The notes under the pieces are model-generated. The model was not told where the DNA came from. It did no database searches and saw nothing but the letters and a program-made list of their open reading frames with translations. The position numbers and the translations under genes are program-made. Of a stretch of 64,000 nt of DNA, positions 26,155-34,072 are shown in pieces. The DNA lies in NCBI RefSeq assembly GCF_003057885.1, contig NZ_QAGK01000001.1, forward strand, positions 248,001 through 312,000. Reading direction: 5' to 3'. Numbering within the stretch: position 1 is the first letter of the stretch; every line of letters starts with the position of its first letter. Origin of the DNA: Oceaniglobus ichthyenteri. GTDB lineage: Bacteria > Pseudomonadota > Alphaproteobacteria > Rhodobacterales > Rhodobacteraceae.

Positions 26155-27611
26155 TATACGCCGCTGACCGGTATACCGGTGCGTTCAACCTTGCGCGGCG
26201 CGGTCAGTTCCTTCCACGTCGATAACGCCTTGTTCACCGCGGTCATCGGTTCGCGTTTCACGAACTTTCCGTGGCTTTCTTCCGCGCGCATGTCACCATC
26301 ATGCACGGCCACATGCCCCCGAGTCAGGGTGAAACGTGGAAGCCCTGTGATAACTTTGCCTTCGAACACGTTGTAATCAATGGCTGATTGCTGATTTTCG
26401 GCGGCGATGGTTTTTGTTTTTTCAGGATCCCAAACCACCAGATCGGCATCAGCGCCAACCAGAACCGCACCTTTTTTTGGATAGCAATTCAATATCTTGG
26501 CGATGTTTGTTGATGTAACTGCCACAAATTCATTTGGTGTCAACCGCCCGGTGGCTACGCCATGGGTCCACAACATCGGCATTCGATCTTCCAACCCACC
26601 GGTTCCATTGGGGATTTTGGTAAAATCACCCAACCCGGTGCGTTTTTGTTCGGTGGTAAACGCGCAGTGATCGGTAGCCACAACCGAAAGTGACCCGGCC
26701 TGCAACCCGGCCCACAGGCTGTCCTGATGTTGTTTGTTGCGAAACGGCGGGCTCATCACGCGGCGCGCGGCATGGTCCCAATCGGGGTGGGCATATTCAC
26801 TGTCATCCAAGGTAAGATGTTGGATAAGCGGTTCGCCATACACACGTTTTCCCGATTGACGGGCCCGGCGGATCGCCTCGTGGCTTTCCTCGCACGAGGT
26901 GTGAACGACGTACAGAGGCACGCCAGCCATGTCGGCAATCATGATCGCGCGGTTGGTCGCCTCACCCTCAACCTGGGTTGGACGCGAAAATGCGTGCGCC
27001 TCGGGGCCATTGTTGCCCTCGGCCAACAAACGGGCCTGTAAATCGGCGACGATATCGCCGTTTTCGGCATGTACCATGGGCATGGCGCCCAGTTCGGCAC
27101 AGCGTTGGAACGACGCGAACAATTCGTCATCATTCACCATCAACGCGCCCTTATAGGCCATGAAGTGTTTGAAACTGTTGATGCCCTTGTCGCGCACGAC
27201 AGCTTCCATTTCATCAAACACCTGTTCACCCCACCAGGTGATCGCCATGTGAAAACTGTAGTCGCAATTGGCGCGGGTCGATTTGTTATCCCACATCTGC
27301 AGCGCATCCAGCAGCCCCTGACCCGGGCTGGGCAGTGCGAAATCGACCACCATGGTGGTGCCCCCGGCCAAGGCGGCGCGTGTGCCGGATTCAAAATCAT
27401 CGCTTGAATAGGTGCCCATAAACGGCATCTCAAGATGGGTATGGGGGTCAATCCCGCCGGGCATCACATAACATCCGGTGGCATCCAACGTGGTATCACC
27501 GCGCAAATCTGGCCCGATGGCCGTAATCACCCCATTTTCCACAAGAACATCAGCACTATAGCTGAGATCGGCGGTCACCACCGTGCCATTCTTGATCACT
27601 GTCGTCGCCAT
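26154..27611 (-). CDS. hydA: Dihydropyrimidinase
   Basis: Zinc enzyme of 485 residues that opens dihydrouracil or dihydrothymine to N-carbamoyl-beta-amino acids, step two of the reductive pyrimidine pathway; it also hydrolyses hydantoins. Visible ligands are the HxH of DPHTHLE, the carbamylated Lys in FKHFMAYKG, His in VHAENGD and VVHTSCEES, and Asp in ATDHCAF. The length matches the family. It is followed by the importer genes and preceded by a small lipoprotein gene and the ureidopropionase gene, all on the same strand. The enzyme could instead act on hydantoins; the RutR-like regulator favours pyrimidines. Confidence 0.93.
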   Translation of the reverse strand: MATTVIKNGTVVTADLSYSADVLVENGVITAIGPDLRGDTTLDATGCYVMPGGIDPHTHLEMPFMGTYSSDDFESGTRAALAGGTTMVVDFALPSPGQGLLDALQMWDNKSTRANCDYSFHMAITWWGEQVFDEMEAVVRDKGINSFKHFMAYKGALMVNDDELFASFQRCAELGAMPMVHAENGDIVADLQARLLAEGNNGPEAHAFSRPTQVEGEATNRAIMIADMAGVPLYVVHTSCEESHEAIRRARQSGKRVYGEPLIQHLTLDDSEYAHPDWDHAARRVMSPPFRNKQHQDSLWAGLQAGSLSVVATDHCAFTTEQKRTGLGDFTKIPNGTGGLEDRMPMLWTHGVATGRLTPNEFVAVTSTNIAKILNCYPKKGAVLVGADADLVVWDPEKTKTIAAENQQSAIDYNVFEGKVITGLPRFTLTRGHVAVHDGDMRAEESHGKFVKREPMTAVNKALSTWKELTAPRKVERTGIPVSGV

Positions 27612-27641
27612 GAAACCCTCCCTGGATCACTCTGCAACAGC

Positions 27642-27658
27642 CGCCGTGATACACGGCG
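27642..27658. promoter_or_regulatory. Palindrome upstream of the dihydropyrimidinase gene
   Basis: CGCCGTG, ATA, CACGGCG is a perfect 7+3+7 palindrome located 31-47 bases upstream of the dihydropyrimidinase start. It may be an operator or an intercistronic hairpin; no T-run follows it. Confidence 0.35.
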
Positions 27659-27712
27659 TCTGAGACATTTTTTATCTTGCCCACAGGTGTTGTGGGTCAC
27701 GCGCCCGTGATA

Positions 27713-27970
27713 TCAGGCGTCGCAAACTTGTTTACCGTCGGCACCCAACAGCGCCACACCGGTTTGGGGTTCGGTTTTTTCGACCGCCAATCCGTAACAG
27801 CCATTGTCATCGCGGATCAAAAAAGATTCGTTTATGCCCGGGGGCAATGCGGCGATGGCGGCAGGCGATACATTGCGCAGCCCGGTGGGCGCCGCTGTGC
27901 CAGGTTCGGTCAGCTCACAGGCCGAAACGCCAACTGCAAATGCCAGAATAGTAAGTGATCTTAATGCCAT
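27713..27970 (-). CDS. Small lipoprotein of unknown function
   Basis: An 85-residue protein with a lipoprotein signal: the hydrophobic stretch SLTILAFAVGVSAC puts the lipidated Cys at about residue 18. The mature part has a Pro/Ala-rich lead and two further Cys (DNGCYGLAV and KQVCDA) that could pair in the periplasm. AAGGAGG lies just upstream of the ATG at 27970. It is inserted between ureidopropionase and dihydropyrimidinase genes on the same strand. It may be co-transcribed without being part of the pathway. No family recognised. Confidence 0.75.
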   Translation of the reverse strand: MALRSLTILAFAVGVSACELTEPGTAAPTGLRNVSPAAIAALPPGINESFLIRDDNGCYGLAVEKTEPQTGVALLGADGKQVCDA

Positions 27971-27981
27971 ACACGGCCTCC

Positions 27982-29244
27982 TTAATCTTGGATAATTGCT
28001 GTTTCCACAACTGCGTGGAACAACACGTTCGTTCCTGCCGCTGCCCATTCTGGCGAAATCTCTTCGGCCTCGTTATGGCTTAGCCCATCAACACAAGGGC
28101 ACATGATCATCGCCGTGGGCGCCACCCGGTTGATCCAGCAGGCATCATGCCCCGCGCCGGAAATCAGATCCATGTGCGTCAGTCCCAAACGTTCAGCAGC
28201 ATTGCGCACCGCACTTACACAGGTTTCATCAAAGGTAACAGGATCAAACCCGCCCACCTTTTCAAACTCGACGGTCAGCCCCATATCGTCACAGATTTTC
28301 TGCGCCCCCTCGCGCAACCGCTTCTCCATATCTTCGATGACCGCCAGATCGGGCGAGCGGAAATCGATGGTGAATTGAGCTTTGCCCGGTATCACGTTGC
28401 GACTGTTGGGAAAAACGTCGATATGTCCGGCGGCGCCAACGGCGTGGGGTTTATGGCTCCAGGCGATTTCATCGACCAATTCCAGCACCCGCGCCATGCC
28501 CAAACCGGCATTGCGCCGCAGCGGCATCGGGGTTGACCCCGTGTGGCTTTCGCGGCCAGTGATCGTGACTTGTGTCCAGCTGAGCCCCTGGCCGTGGGTC
28601 ACCACGCCGATCTCTTTGCCTTCCGCTTCAAGGATCGGGCCTTGTTCGATATGCAGCTCAAAGAATGCGTGCATCTTGCGCGCGCCGACCTCTTCTTCGC
28701 CACGCCACCCAATCCGCCGCAATTCATCGCCAAATTTCAATCCCTCGGCATCGGTGCGATCATAGGCCCAATCTTGGGTATGGATCCCGGCAAATACCCC
28801 CGATGACAGCATCGCGGGGGCAAATCGTGTGCCTTCCTCGTTGGTGAAATTTGTCACTACAATCGGGTGTTTGGTGCGGATGTTCAGGTCATTCAGGGTG
28901 CGTACCACCTCAAGCCCGCTAAGCACCCCCAGAACCCCGTCGTATTTGCCCCCCGTCGGCTGTGTGTCCAGATGACTGCCCATATAAACCGGCAGGGCGT
29001 CAGGATCGGTGCCTTCGCGCCGGGCAAACATATTGCCCATCTGATCCAGCCCCATGGTACACCCGGCCGCCTCGCACCAGGTTTGAAACAGCGCGCGGCC
29101 TTCGCCATCTTCGTCGGTGACGGTTTGGCGGTTATTGCCGCCCGCCACGCCGGGGCCGATTTTCGCCATCTCCATCAAACTGTCCCACAACCGCTGACCG
29201 TTGATTTTAAGGTTCTCACCGGGGGCAGATGTGGGCGCGGTCAT
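27982..29244 (-). CDS. pydC: Beta-ureidopropionase / N-carbamoyl amidohydrolase (M20 family)
   Basis: A 420-residue dinuclear-metal amidohydrolase of the allantoate amidohydrolase/ureidopropionase family. It hydrolyses N-carbamoyl-beta-alanine to beta-alanine, CO2 and ammonia, the last step of reductive pyrimidine breakdown. Metal ligands are seen in GSHLDTQPTGGKYDG, TNEEGTRF, HIEQGPILE and the C-terminal GLSHNEAE. ATG 29244 is chosen over an upstream start at 29283 because ATCAGGAGC precedes it and the upstream region holds a RutR-like box. L-carbamoylase activity on hydantoin products is the alternative. It is the first gene of the catabolic operon. Confidence 0.88.
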   Translation of the reverse strand: MTAPTSAPGENLKINGQRLWDSLMEMAKIGPGVAGGNNRQTVTDEDGEGRALFQTWCEAAGCTMGLDQMGNMFARREGTDPDALPVYMGSHLDTQPTGGKYDGVLGVLSGLEVVRTLNDLNIRTKHPIVVTNFTNEEGTRFAPAMLSSGVFAGIHTQDWAYDRTDAEGLKFGDELRRIGWRGEEEVGARKMHAFFELHIEQGPILEAEGKEIGVVTHGQGLSWTQVTITGRESHTGSTPMPLRRNAGLGMARVLELVDEIAWSHKPHAVGAAGHIDVFPNSRNVIPGKAQFTIDFRSPDLAVIEDMEKRLREGAQKICDDMGLTVEFEKVGGFDPVTFDETCVSAVRNAAERLGLTHMDLISGAGHDACWINRVAPTAMIMCPCVDGLSHNEAEEISPEWAAAGTNVLFHAVVETAIIQD

Positions 29245-29275
29245 GACAGCTCCTGATAAATGGACGAGGAATAGT

Positions 29276-29291
29276 TTGACCAAACGGTCAG
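29276..29291. promoter_or_regulatory. RutR-like operator
   Basis: TTGACCAAACGGTCAG matches 12 of the 14 defined positions of the RutR consensus TTGACCAnnTGGTCAA as I remember it. It lies in the divergent region between the ureidopropionase gene (32 bases from its ATG) and the TetR-type gene. This supports uracil- or thymine-responsive repression of the catabolic operon. Confidence 0.65.
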
Positions 29292-29334
29292 GATCACGCT
29301 AGCAGAGCATTCACATCAGTCAAGGAAATCGCTT

Positions 29335-29351
29335 CATCAAAATATTTGATG
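29335..29351. promoter_or_regulatory. Palindrome in the divergent pyrimidine promoter region
   Basis: CATCAAA, ATA, TTTGATG is a perfect 7+3+7 palindrome, 65 bases upstream of the TetR-type gene. It differs from the RutR-like box and may bind another factor or be an AT-rich promoter element. Confidence 0.35.
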
Positions 29352-29415
29352 ACCCAGGTTCAAGCGATCTGCCGAGAAAACAAAGCTGTTTCAGCCCGCA
29401 AACAAAGGCGATTTA

Positions 29416-30042
29416 GTGGAAGCACCAGCAACAACTGCCCAGACGCGCATTCAAAAAGAAAACAGCGCCCGCATTCTTGAGGCGGCGTTGGATGTGTTTT
29501 CAACCCATGGGTACAGCGGCGCAACCCTGGATTTGATCGCGCGGGGGGCCGGGTTATCCAAACCGAACCTGCTTTATTATTTCCCGTCAAAACAGGCGAT
29601 TTATGGCACGGTTCTGGCGGGCCTGATGAAGACGTGGCTTGACCCTCTGCGCACGATGGACCCCGAAGGCGATCCAATTGCCGAGATTATCGCATATGTG
29701 CAACGAAAACTGGAAATGTCGCGGCTTTATCCGCGTGAAAGTCGTTTATTTGCAAATGAGATTTTGCAAGGCGCGCCCCGGATCATGGATCAGATACAGG
29801 GCGAACTCAGAGAATTGGTCGAGGAAAAGGCGACCCTGATCGAGCGTTGGCAGGCCGAAGGAAAACTTGTCACTCTGGACGCGCGGCATTTGATTTTTTC
29901 AATCTGGGCGACCACACAACATTATGCCGATTTCGATGTGCAGGTGCGCGGCATTCTGGCCCCCACCCAAGACCACCATTTCAACCAGGCCGACCAGTTT
30001 TTAAGCGCGCTGTATCGCGGAGCGCTAACGCCTAAAATTTGA
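29416..30042 (+). CDS. rutR: TetR-family regulator, RutR-like
   Basis: A 208-residue repressor. The N-terminal helix-turn-helix reads TLDLIARGAGLSKPNLLYYF, then PSKQAIYGTVLAG, very close to the RutR pattern, and the C-terminal ligand domain keeps PRESRLFANEILQGAPRI and IFSIWATTQHYADF. RutR senses uracil and thymine and controls pyrimidine use. It diverges from the pyd operon, and a RutR-like box lies between them. The start codon is TTG-, GTG- or ATG-type by frame at 29416 (GTG), with weak ribosome binding signal. The symbol is by similarity; target spectrum is inference. Confidence 0.8.
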   Translation: MEAPATTAQTRIQKENSARILEAALDVFSTHGYSGATLDLIARGAGLSKPNLLYYFPSKQAIYGTVLAGLMKTWLDPLRTMDPEGDPIAEIIAYVQRKLEMSRLYPRESRLFANEILQGAPRIMDQIQGELRELVEEKATLIERWQAEGKLVTLDARHLIFSIWATTQHYADFDVQVRGILAPTQDHHFNQADQFLSALYRGALTPKI

Positions 30043-30127
30043 GCCGTTCCTTTACGATTGGGTAAGATTCGTCGCGTAACATTGTTTTAATCATTTGACG
30101 TCTCTCAACCGCGAAAGGATCTGTCAC

Positions 30128-30574
30128 ATGTTTGAGCCTATCGGCCCCGTGTCGGGCACCACAGGCAGCGGTCTTTCATGGGCGATGGCTGCCGCCGCCC
30201 GGGATGCACAGGCGCATTTGCGCGCCCATCAAAAAGCCAATGGCGATGTTCCGGCGTCATCGGACGCCACCGAAACGGCGCGCCCGGTTCTGGCGGTGAC
30301 GGCTGTTGAGGCGACAGACCAAACCACCCTGCGTCTGCCGGTGATTGTGGCCTTTGACACCCCGAAACTGACAGGCCCGCGACCGACATTCGATCAGACT
30401 CCTTTGGAAGAAATGAAATGCCTGGCATTGAAAGGATCGCGGCCTGAGCCCGGAAAGGAAGACGGTTTGGCATTCGACTCCGAGGCCCAGCGCGACCCGA
30501 ACGCACCATACGGGGATCGACACGAAGTTGAGCCTTCAGTGCCATCAACCCATCTTTTGGATATCACCACCTGA
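30128..30574 (+). CDS. Hypothetical protein
   Basis: A 148-residue polar protein with no signal peptide or membrane helix. The N-terminus (MFEPIGPVSGTTGSGLSWAM, then a helical AAAARDAQAHLRAHQK) is followed by a low-complexity acidic and Pro-rich region. AAAGGATCT precedes the ATG at 30128. Codon use fits the neighbours, which supports a real gene, but no family or motif is recognised. It stands between the pyrimidine regulator and the selenium gene, on the same strand as both. Confidence 0.5.
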   Translation: MFEPIGPVSGTTGSGLSWAMAAAARDAQAHLRAHQKANGDVPASSDATETARPVLAVTAVEATDQTTLRLPVIVAFDTPKLTGPRPTFDQTPLEEMKCLALKGSRPEPGKEDGLAFDSEAQRDPNAPYGDRHEVEPSVPSTHLLDITT

Positions 30575-30666
30575 CAGGCATCACGTCAGCGTGGGGTTTA
30601 TAATCGGGCGCTGGCAATTTCATGGTGACGCGCCTACCACGGGCTACCGAATTGTGAGTGCCCATT

Positions 30667-32820
30667 ATGACCCCCGCGCCCCTGCCCCTGACTCGTGATA
30701 TTGTTCTGATCGGTGGCGGCCATGCCCATGCTTTGGTTCTGCGGGCGTGGGGTATGAACCCTTTGCCAGGCGCGCGGCTTACGCTCATCAACCCCGGCCC
30801 GACGGCCCCATACACAGGGATGTTGCCCGGATTCATCGCCGGGCATTACAAACGCGACGAGCTTGAGATTGATCTGGTGCGCCTGGCGCGTTTTGCCGGG
30901 GCGCGTTTTATAGCCGGGCGCGCCGAAGCGATTGATCGCAGCGCAAAGACCATCACAGTTTCGGGGCGTGGCGCTGTGGCGTACGATGTCGCCTCGATTG
31001 ACATTGGCATCCATTCCGCGCTGCACAAATTGCCGGGATTTGATGATCATGCGATCCCCGCCAAGCCTTTGGGCCGCTTTGCCACGGCCTGGGCTGATCA
31101 TTTGGCGGCGTTGGCCCGCGCGCCAGATTTGGCTGACAAAGGTTTGGTCGTGATCGGGGCAGGAGTGGCCGGGGTAGAATTGGCCATGGCGATGGCGCAC
31201 GGCGCAAAAACCGCCGCCGGGCGGACCGTTCCTGTCACCCTGATCGACAGCAGCAGCGCGTTACAGGGGTTGGGCGCGGGGGCCGCGCGCGCGGTGCGGC
31301 AACGGTTGCACACCATGGGCATCACCCTGCGTGAACATACCGATATCGCGGCGGTCACGCGCCGTGGCGTGACCCTTGCCGATGGCGCACTTGTGCCTGC
31401 GGGCCTCATCGTTGGGGCCGCGGGCGCGGTGCCTTATGGGTGGTTGGGCGACACTGGTCTGGCGTTGCACGATGGGTTTGTGCGGGTCGATGCGACCCTG
31501 CGCAGCATCAGTGACCCGTCAATTTTTGCCGTCGGTGATTGCGCCCATATGGATCATGCCCCCCGCCCCAAGGCCGGTGTGTTTGCCGTGCGTCAGGCGC
31601 CGGTTCTCACCGCGAATCTACGCGCGGCCTTGGGCGCGGGTGCAATGAAACACTACAGGCCACAGCGCGATTATCTGAAACTGATTTCCTTGGGCAAAAA
31701 GGCCGCCGTCGCCGATAAATTCGGCCTCAGGTTTGAGGGCGCTTGGCTGTGGGCCTGGAAAAACCATATTGATCGCAAATTCATGGCCCGCCTTGCCAAT
31801 CTGCCGCCCATGTCGGCCCCAAAACTGCCCCGCCATATGGCCGATGGGGTGCGCGACGCCCTTGGGGACAAACCGATGTGCGGCGGTTGTGGATCGAAAC
31901 TGGGGCGCGGCACTCTCATCGGTGTGCTGAATGGCGGGTCAATGGATGATGCCGCTGTTCTTGGCGATGGGGCCATCAAACAGGTTCTGAGCACGGATCA
32001 TCTGCGCGCTTTTGTCGATGATCCGTTCACCATGGCCCGGATCGCGGCCAACCACGCCTTGGGCGATGTATTTGCCATGGGCGCACGGCCCCAGACGGGC
32101 CTGGCCACGGTGATCCTGCCCCCCGCCAGTCAACAGATCCATCGCCGGATGATGACCGATATCATGCAGGGCGCGCGGCAGGTGTTTGCCGATGCAGGCG
32201 CACAGATTGTGGGCGGGCACACGTTGGTCGGCGATAGTCTAAGCATCGGGTTTGCCGTTACCGGCACCACTGAACAGCCGATCCGCCTGTCGGGCGCGCA
32301 ATCGGGCGATGCGTTGGTATTAACCAAACCTTTGGGAACCGGCGTTATCATGGCGGCTGATATGGCACTGGCCGCCCGTGGCGCATGGGTCACTGCGGCC
32401 CTCACCGCGATGCAGCAATCGCAAGGCCGGGCGGCGCAAATTTTGCGCCGCGCCCATGGTATGACCGATGTTACCGGTTTTGGCCTGGCCGGGCATGTGA
32501 TGGGATTGTGCGAAGAGGCGGGGCTGGCGGCCACCCTGCATCTTGACGCTATTCCCCTGCTGGATGGGGCCGAAATATTGGCCAAGGCGGGCCAACGCTC
32601 GTCATTGTTCGATCAGAATGCCGAGTTGGCACAGCAGATGACCCTGCCAAATGATCCACGCGCCGATTTGTTGTTTGATCCGCAAACTGCTGGGGGGCTG
32701 TTGGCTGCTGTTGCGCCCGAAACCGCGGCGGAGCTGTGCGGGGCATTGTGCGATGCCGGATACATCGCGGCGCAAATCGGAGTGCTGACAGACGGCGCGC
32801 CCCATATCACGGTTGTTTAA
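30667..32820 (+). CDS. selD: Fused FAD/NAD oxidoreductase - selenophosphate synthetase
   Basis: A 717-residue two-domain protein. Residues about 8-350 form a pyridine-nucleotide disulfide oxidoreductase-like half (IVLIGGGHAHALVL and VVIGAGVAGVELAMAMA, then FAVGDCAH). Residues about 395-717 are SelD, which makes selenophosphate from selenide and ATP. In CGGCGSKLG, Cys408 and Lys411 match catalytic Cys17 and Lys20 of the E. coli enzyme, with Ser in place of Cys19. LSTDHLRAFVDDPFTMARIA and IVGGHTLVGDSLSIG are SelD landmarks. The fusion is known in some bacteria and may couple reduction of selenium compounds to synthesis. The tRNA selenation gene is convergent with overlapping stops. Confidence 0.92.
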   Translation: MTPAPLPLTRDIVLIGGGHAHALVLRAWGMNPLPGARLTLINPGPTAPYTGMLPGFIAGHYKRDELEIDLVRLARFAGARFIAGRAEAIDRSAKTITVSGRGAVAYDVASIDIGIHSALHKLPGFDDHAIPAKPLGRFATAWADHLAALARAPDLADKGLVVIGAGVAGVELAMAMAHGAKTAAGRTVPVTLIDSSSALQGLGAGAARAVRQRLHTMGITLREHTDIAAVTRRGVTLADGALVPAGLIVGAAGAVPYGWLGDTGLALHDGFVRVDATLRSISDPSIFAVGDCAHMDHAPRPKAGVFAVRQAPVLTANLRAALGAGAMKHYRPQRDYLKLISLGKKAAVADKFGLRFEGAWLWAWKNHIDRKFMARLANLPPMSAPKLPRHMADGVRDALGDKPMCGGCGSKLGRGTLIGVLNGGSMDDAAVLGDGAIKQVLSTDHLRAFVDDPFTMARIAANHALGDVFAMGARPQTGLATVILPPASQQIHRRMMTDIMQGARQVFADAGAQIVGGHTLVGDSLSIGFAVTGTTEQPIRLSGAQSGDALVLTKPLGTGVIMAADMALAARGAWVTAALTAMQQSQGRAAQILRRAHGMTDVTGFGLAGHVMGLCEEAGLAATLHLDAIPLLDGAEILAKAGQRSSLFDQNAELAQQMTLPNDPRADLLFDPQTAGGLLAAVAPETAAELCGALCDAGYIAAQIGVLTDGAPHITVV

Positions 32821-33860
32821 CCCGGCTCCATCAACGCCAGTATCTGATCCGCCGCGCGATCCAGATCTGCAGGATGCAACCGCGACAGCGCAACCTGACC
32901 CAGCGTTGCCGTTTCAGCCCCATGGCGACCATAGCGCGGATCGTAGTGGTGGATGATCAACTGCTCGGCAAGATCGCGAAACTCTTTGGCCCGCGCCATC
33001 CCTTGCCATGTCGCGATGCGGGCCGCGCCCTGATGCGGCGTCAGCGCGGCAATCACATCCTGCAATCTGGATTGATCCGCGATGATATCATCGTAGGCCG
33101 ATACCAGATAATCGGCCCGCGCCGGGGCCGCAACAGCCAGTTGAATGCGCGGCGCGGCACACATCGCCGTCCACAAAGCCGGGGGCACGACGCGCGCGCC
33201 CACCTTGCTGCTTTCCGCCTCGATCAGGACCGGGCGGGCGGGATCAAGCCGTGAAATTGCCTGTGCCAGTTTGGTTTCAAACCACTTTTGCGGCGGCTGC
33301 ATGCCCATCGCGCCAAACACAGAGCCGCGGTGATTTGCCAGCCCCTCCAGATCAATCACCTGCCCGCCCCGGGCCGCGACGCGGTGCAACAGATCGGTCT
33401 TGGCCGATCCGGTGTTGCCATCCAGCAATATGATGGGCGTCGTGATCGGTTGATCGTATAACAGCGCCGAAACCGACCGCCGATAACTGCGGTATCCGCC
33501 TTCAATCACAGAAACGCGCCACCCGATCTGATCCAGTATCGACGCAAAGGCATTGCTGCGCTGCCCGCCCCGCCAGCAATAAAGCAACGGCCGCCAGCCC
33601 CCATCAAACTCCGACAACGGGCCATCGATGTGATCGGCGGCATTGCGCGCCACAAGGGCCGCACCGGTTTTGCGGGCGGTGAACGGGCTGACCTGTTTAT
33701 ACAATGTGCCGACTTCGGCGCGCTGCGCATCGTCAAGCACGGGCAGGTTGATTGCGCCGGGAATGTGATCTTCGGCAAATTCCGCCGGGGCGCGCACGTC
33801 GATCACAGTGTCAAACCCATGCGACACCGCGTCTTGAAAACATGTGATCGCAAATGTCAT
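32817..33860 (-). CDS. mnmH: tRNA 2-selenouridine synthase
   Basis: A 347-residue enzyme (also called SelU/YbbB) that replaces sulfur with selenium in 2-thiouridine at the wobble position, using selenophosphate. Residues about 1-125 are a rhodanese domain with active Cys95 (LLYCWRGGQRSN); a P-loop follows (DGNTGSAKTD, residues 147-156). Its stop TAA overlaps the selD stop in a shared TTAA. Neither selA nor selB is in the window, so here selenium use can be shown only for tRNA. Start is ATG at 33860. Confidence 0.93.
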   Translation of the reverse strand: MTFAITCFQDAVSHGFDTVIDVRAPAEFAEDHIPGAINLPVLDDAQRAEVGTLYKQVSPFTARKTGAALVARNAADHIDGPLSEFDGGWRPLLYCWRGGQRSNAFASILDQIGWRVSVIEGGYRSYRRSVSALLYDQPITTPIILLDGNTGSAKTDLLHRVAARGGQVIDLEGLANHRGSVFGAMGMQPPQKWFETKLAQAISRLDPARPVLIEAESSKVGARVVPPALWTAMCAAPRIQLAVAAPARADYLVSAYDDIIADQSRLQDVIAALTPHQGAARIATWQGMARAKEFRDLAEQLIIHHYDPRYGRHGAETATLGQVALSRLHPADLDRAADQILALMEPG

Positions 33861-34072
33861 GGCTCCTGTTACCCTTTTGATTTGGCGGACGAAAGCAAAA
33901 TCAGGCGATACATCAGTACAGTCCGCATACCATTCCCCCGCGGGCTACCTGCCGTTCTATCCGGTTGATGGAACAACACGGTGCGATTGCCTTGTGCACC
34001 TCCCCACAATTCCCTCGTCAGAAATACGCGCCGGGTCTTGCCGCGCGCATCCGCTCGCAGTACGCCTAGCCT

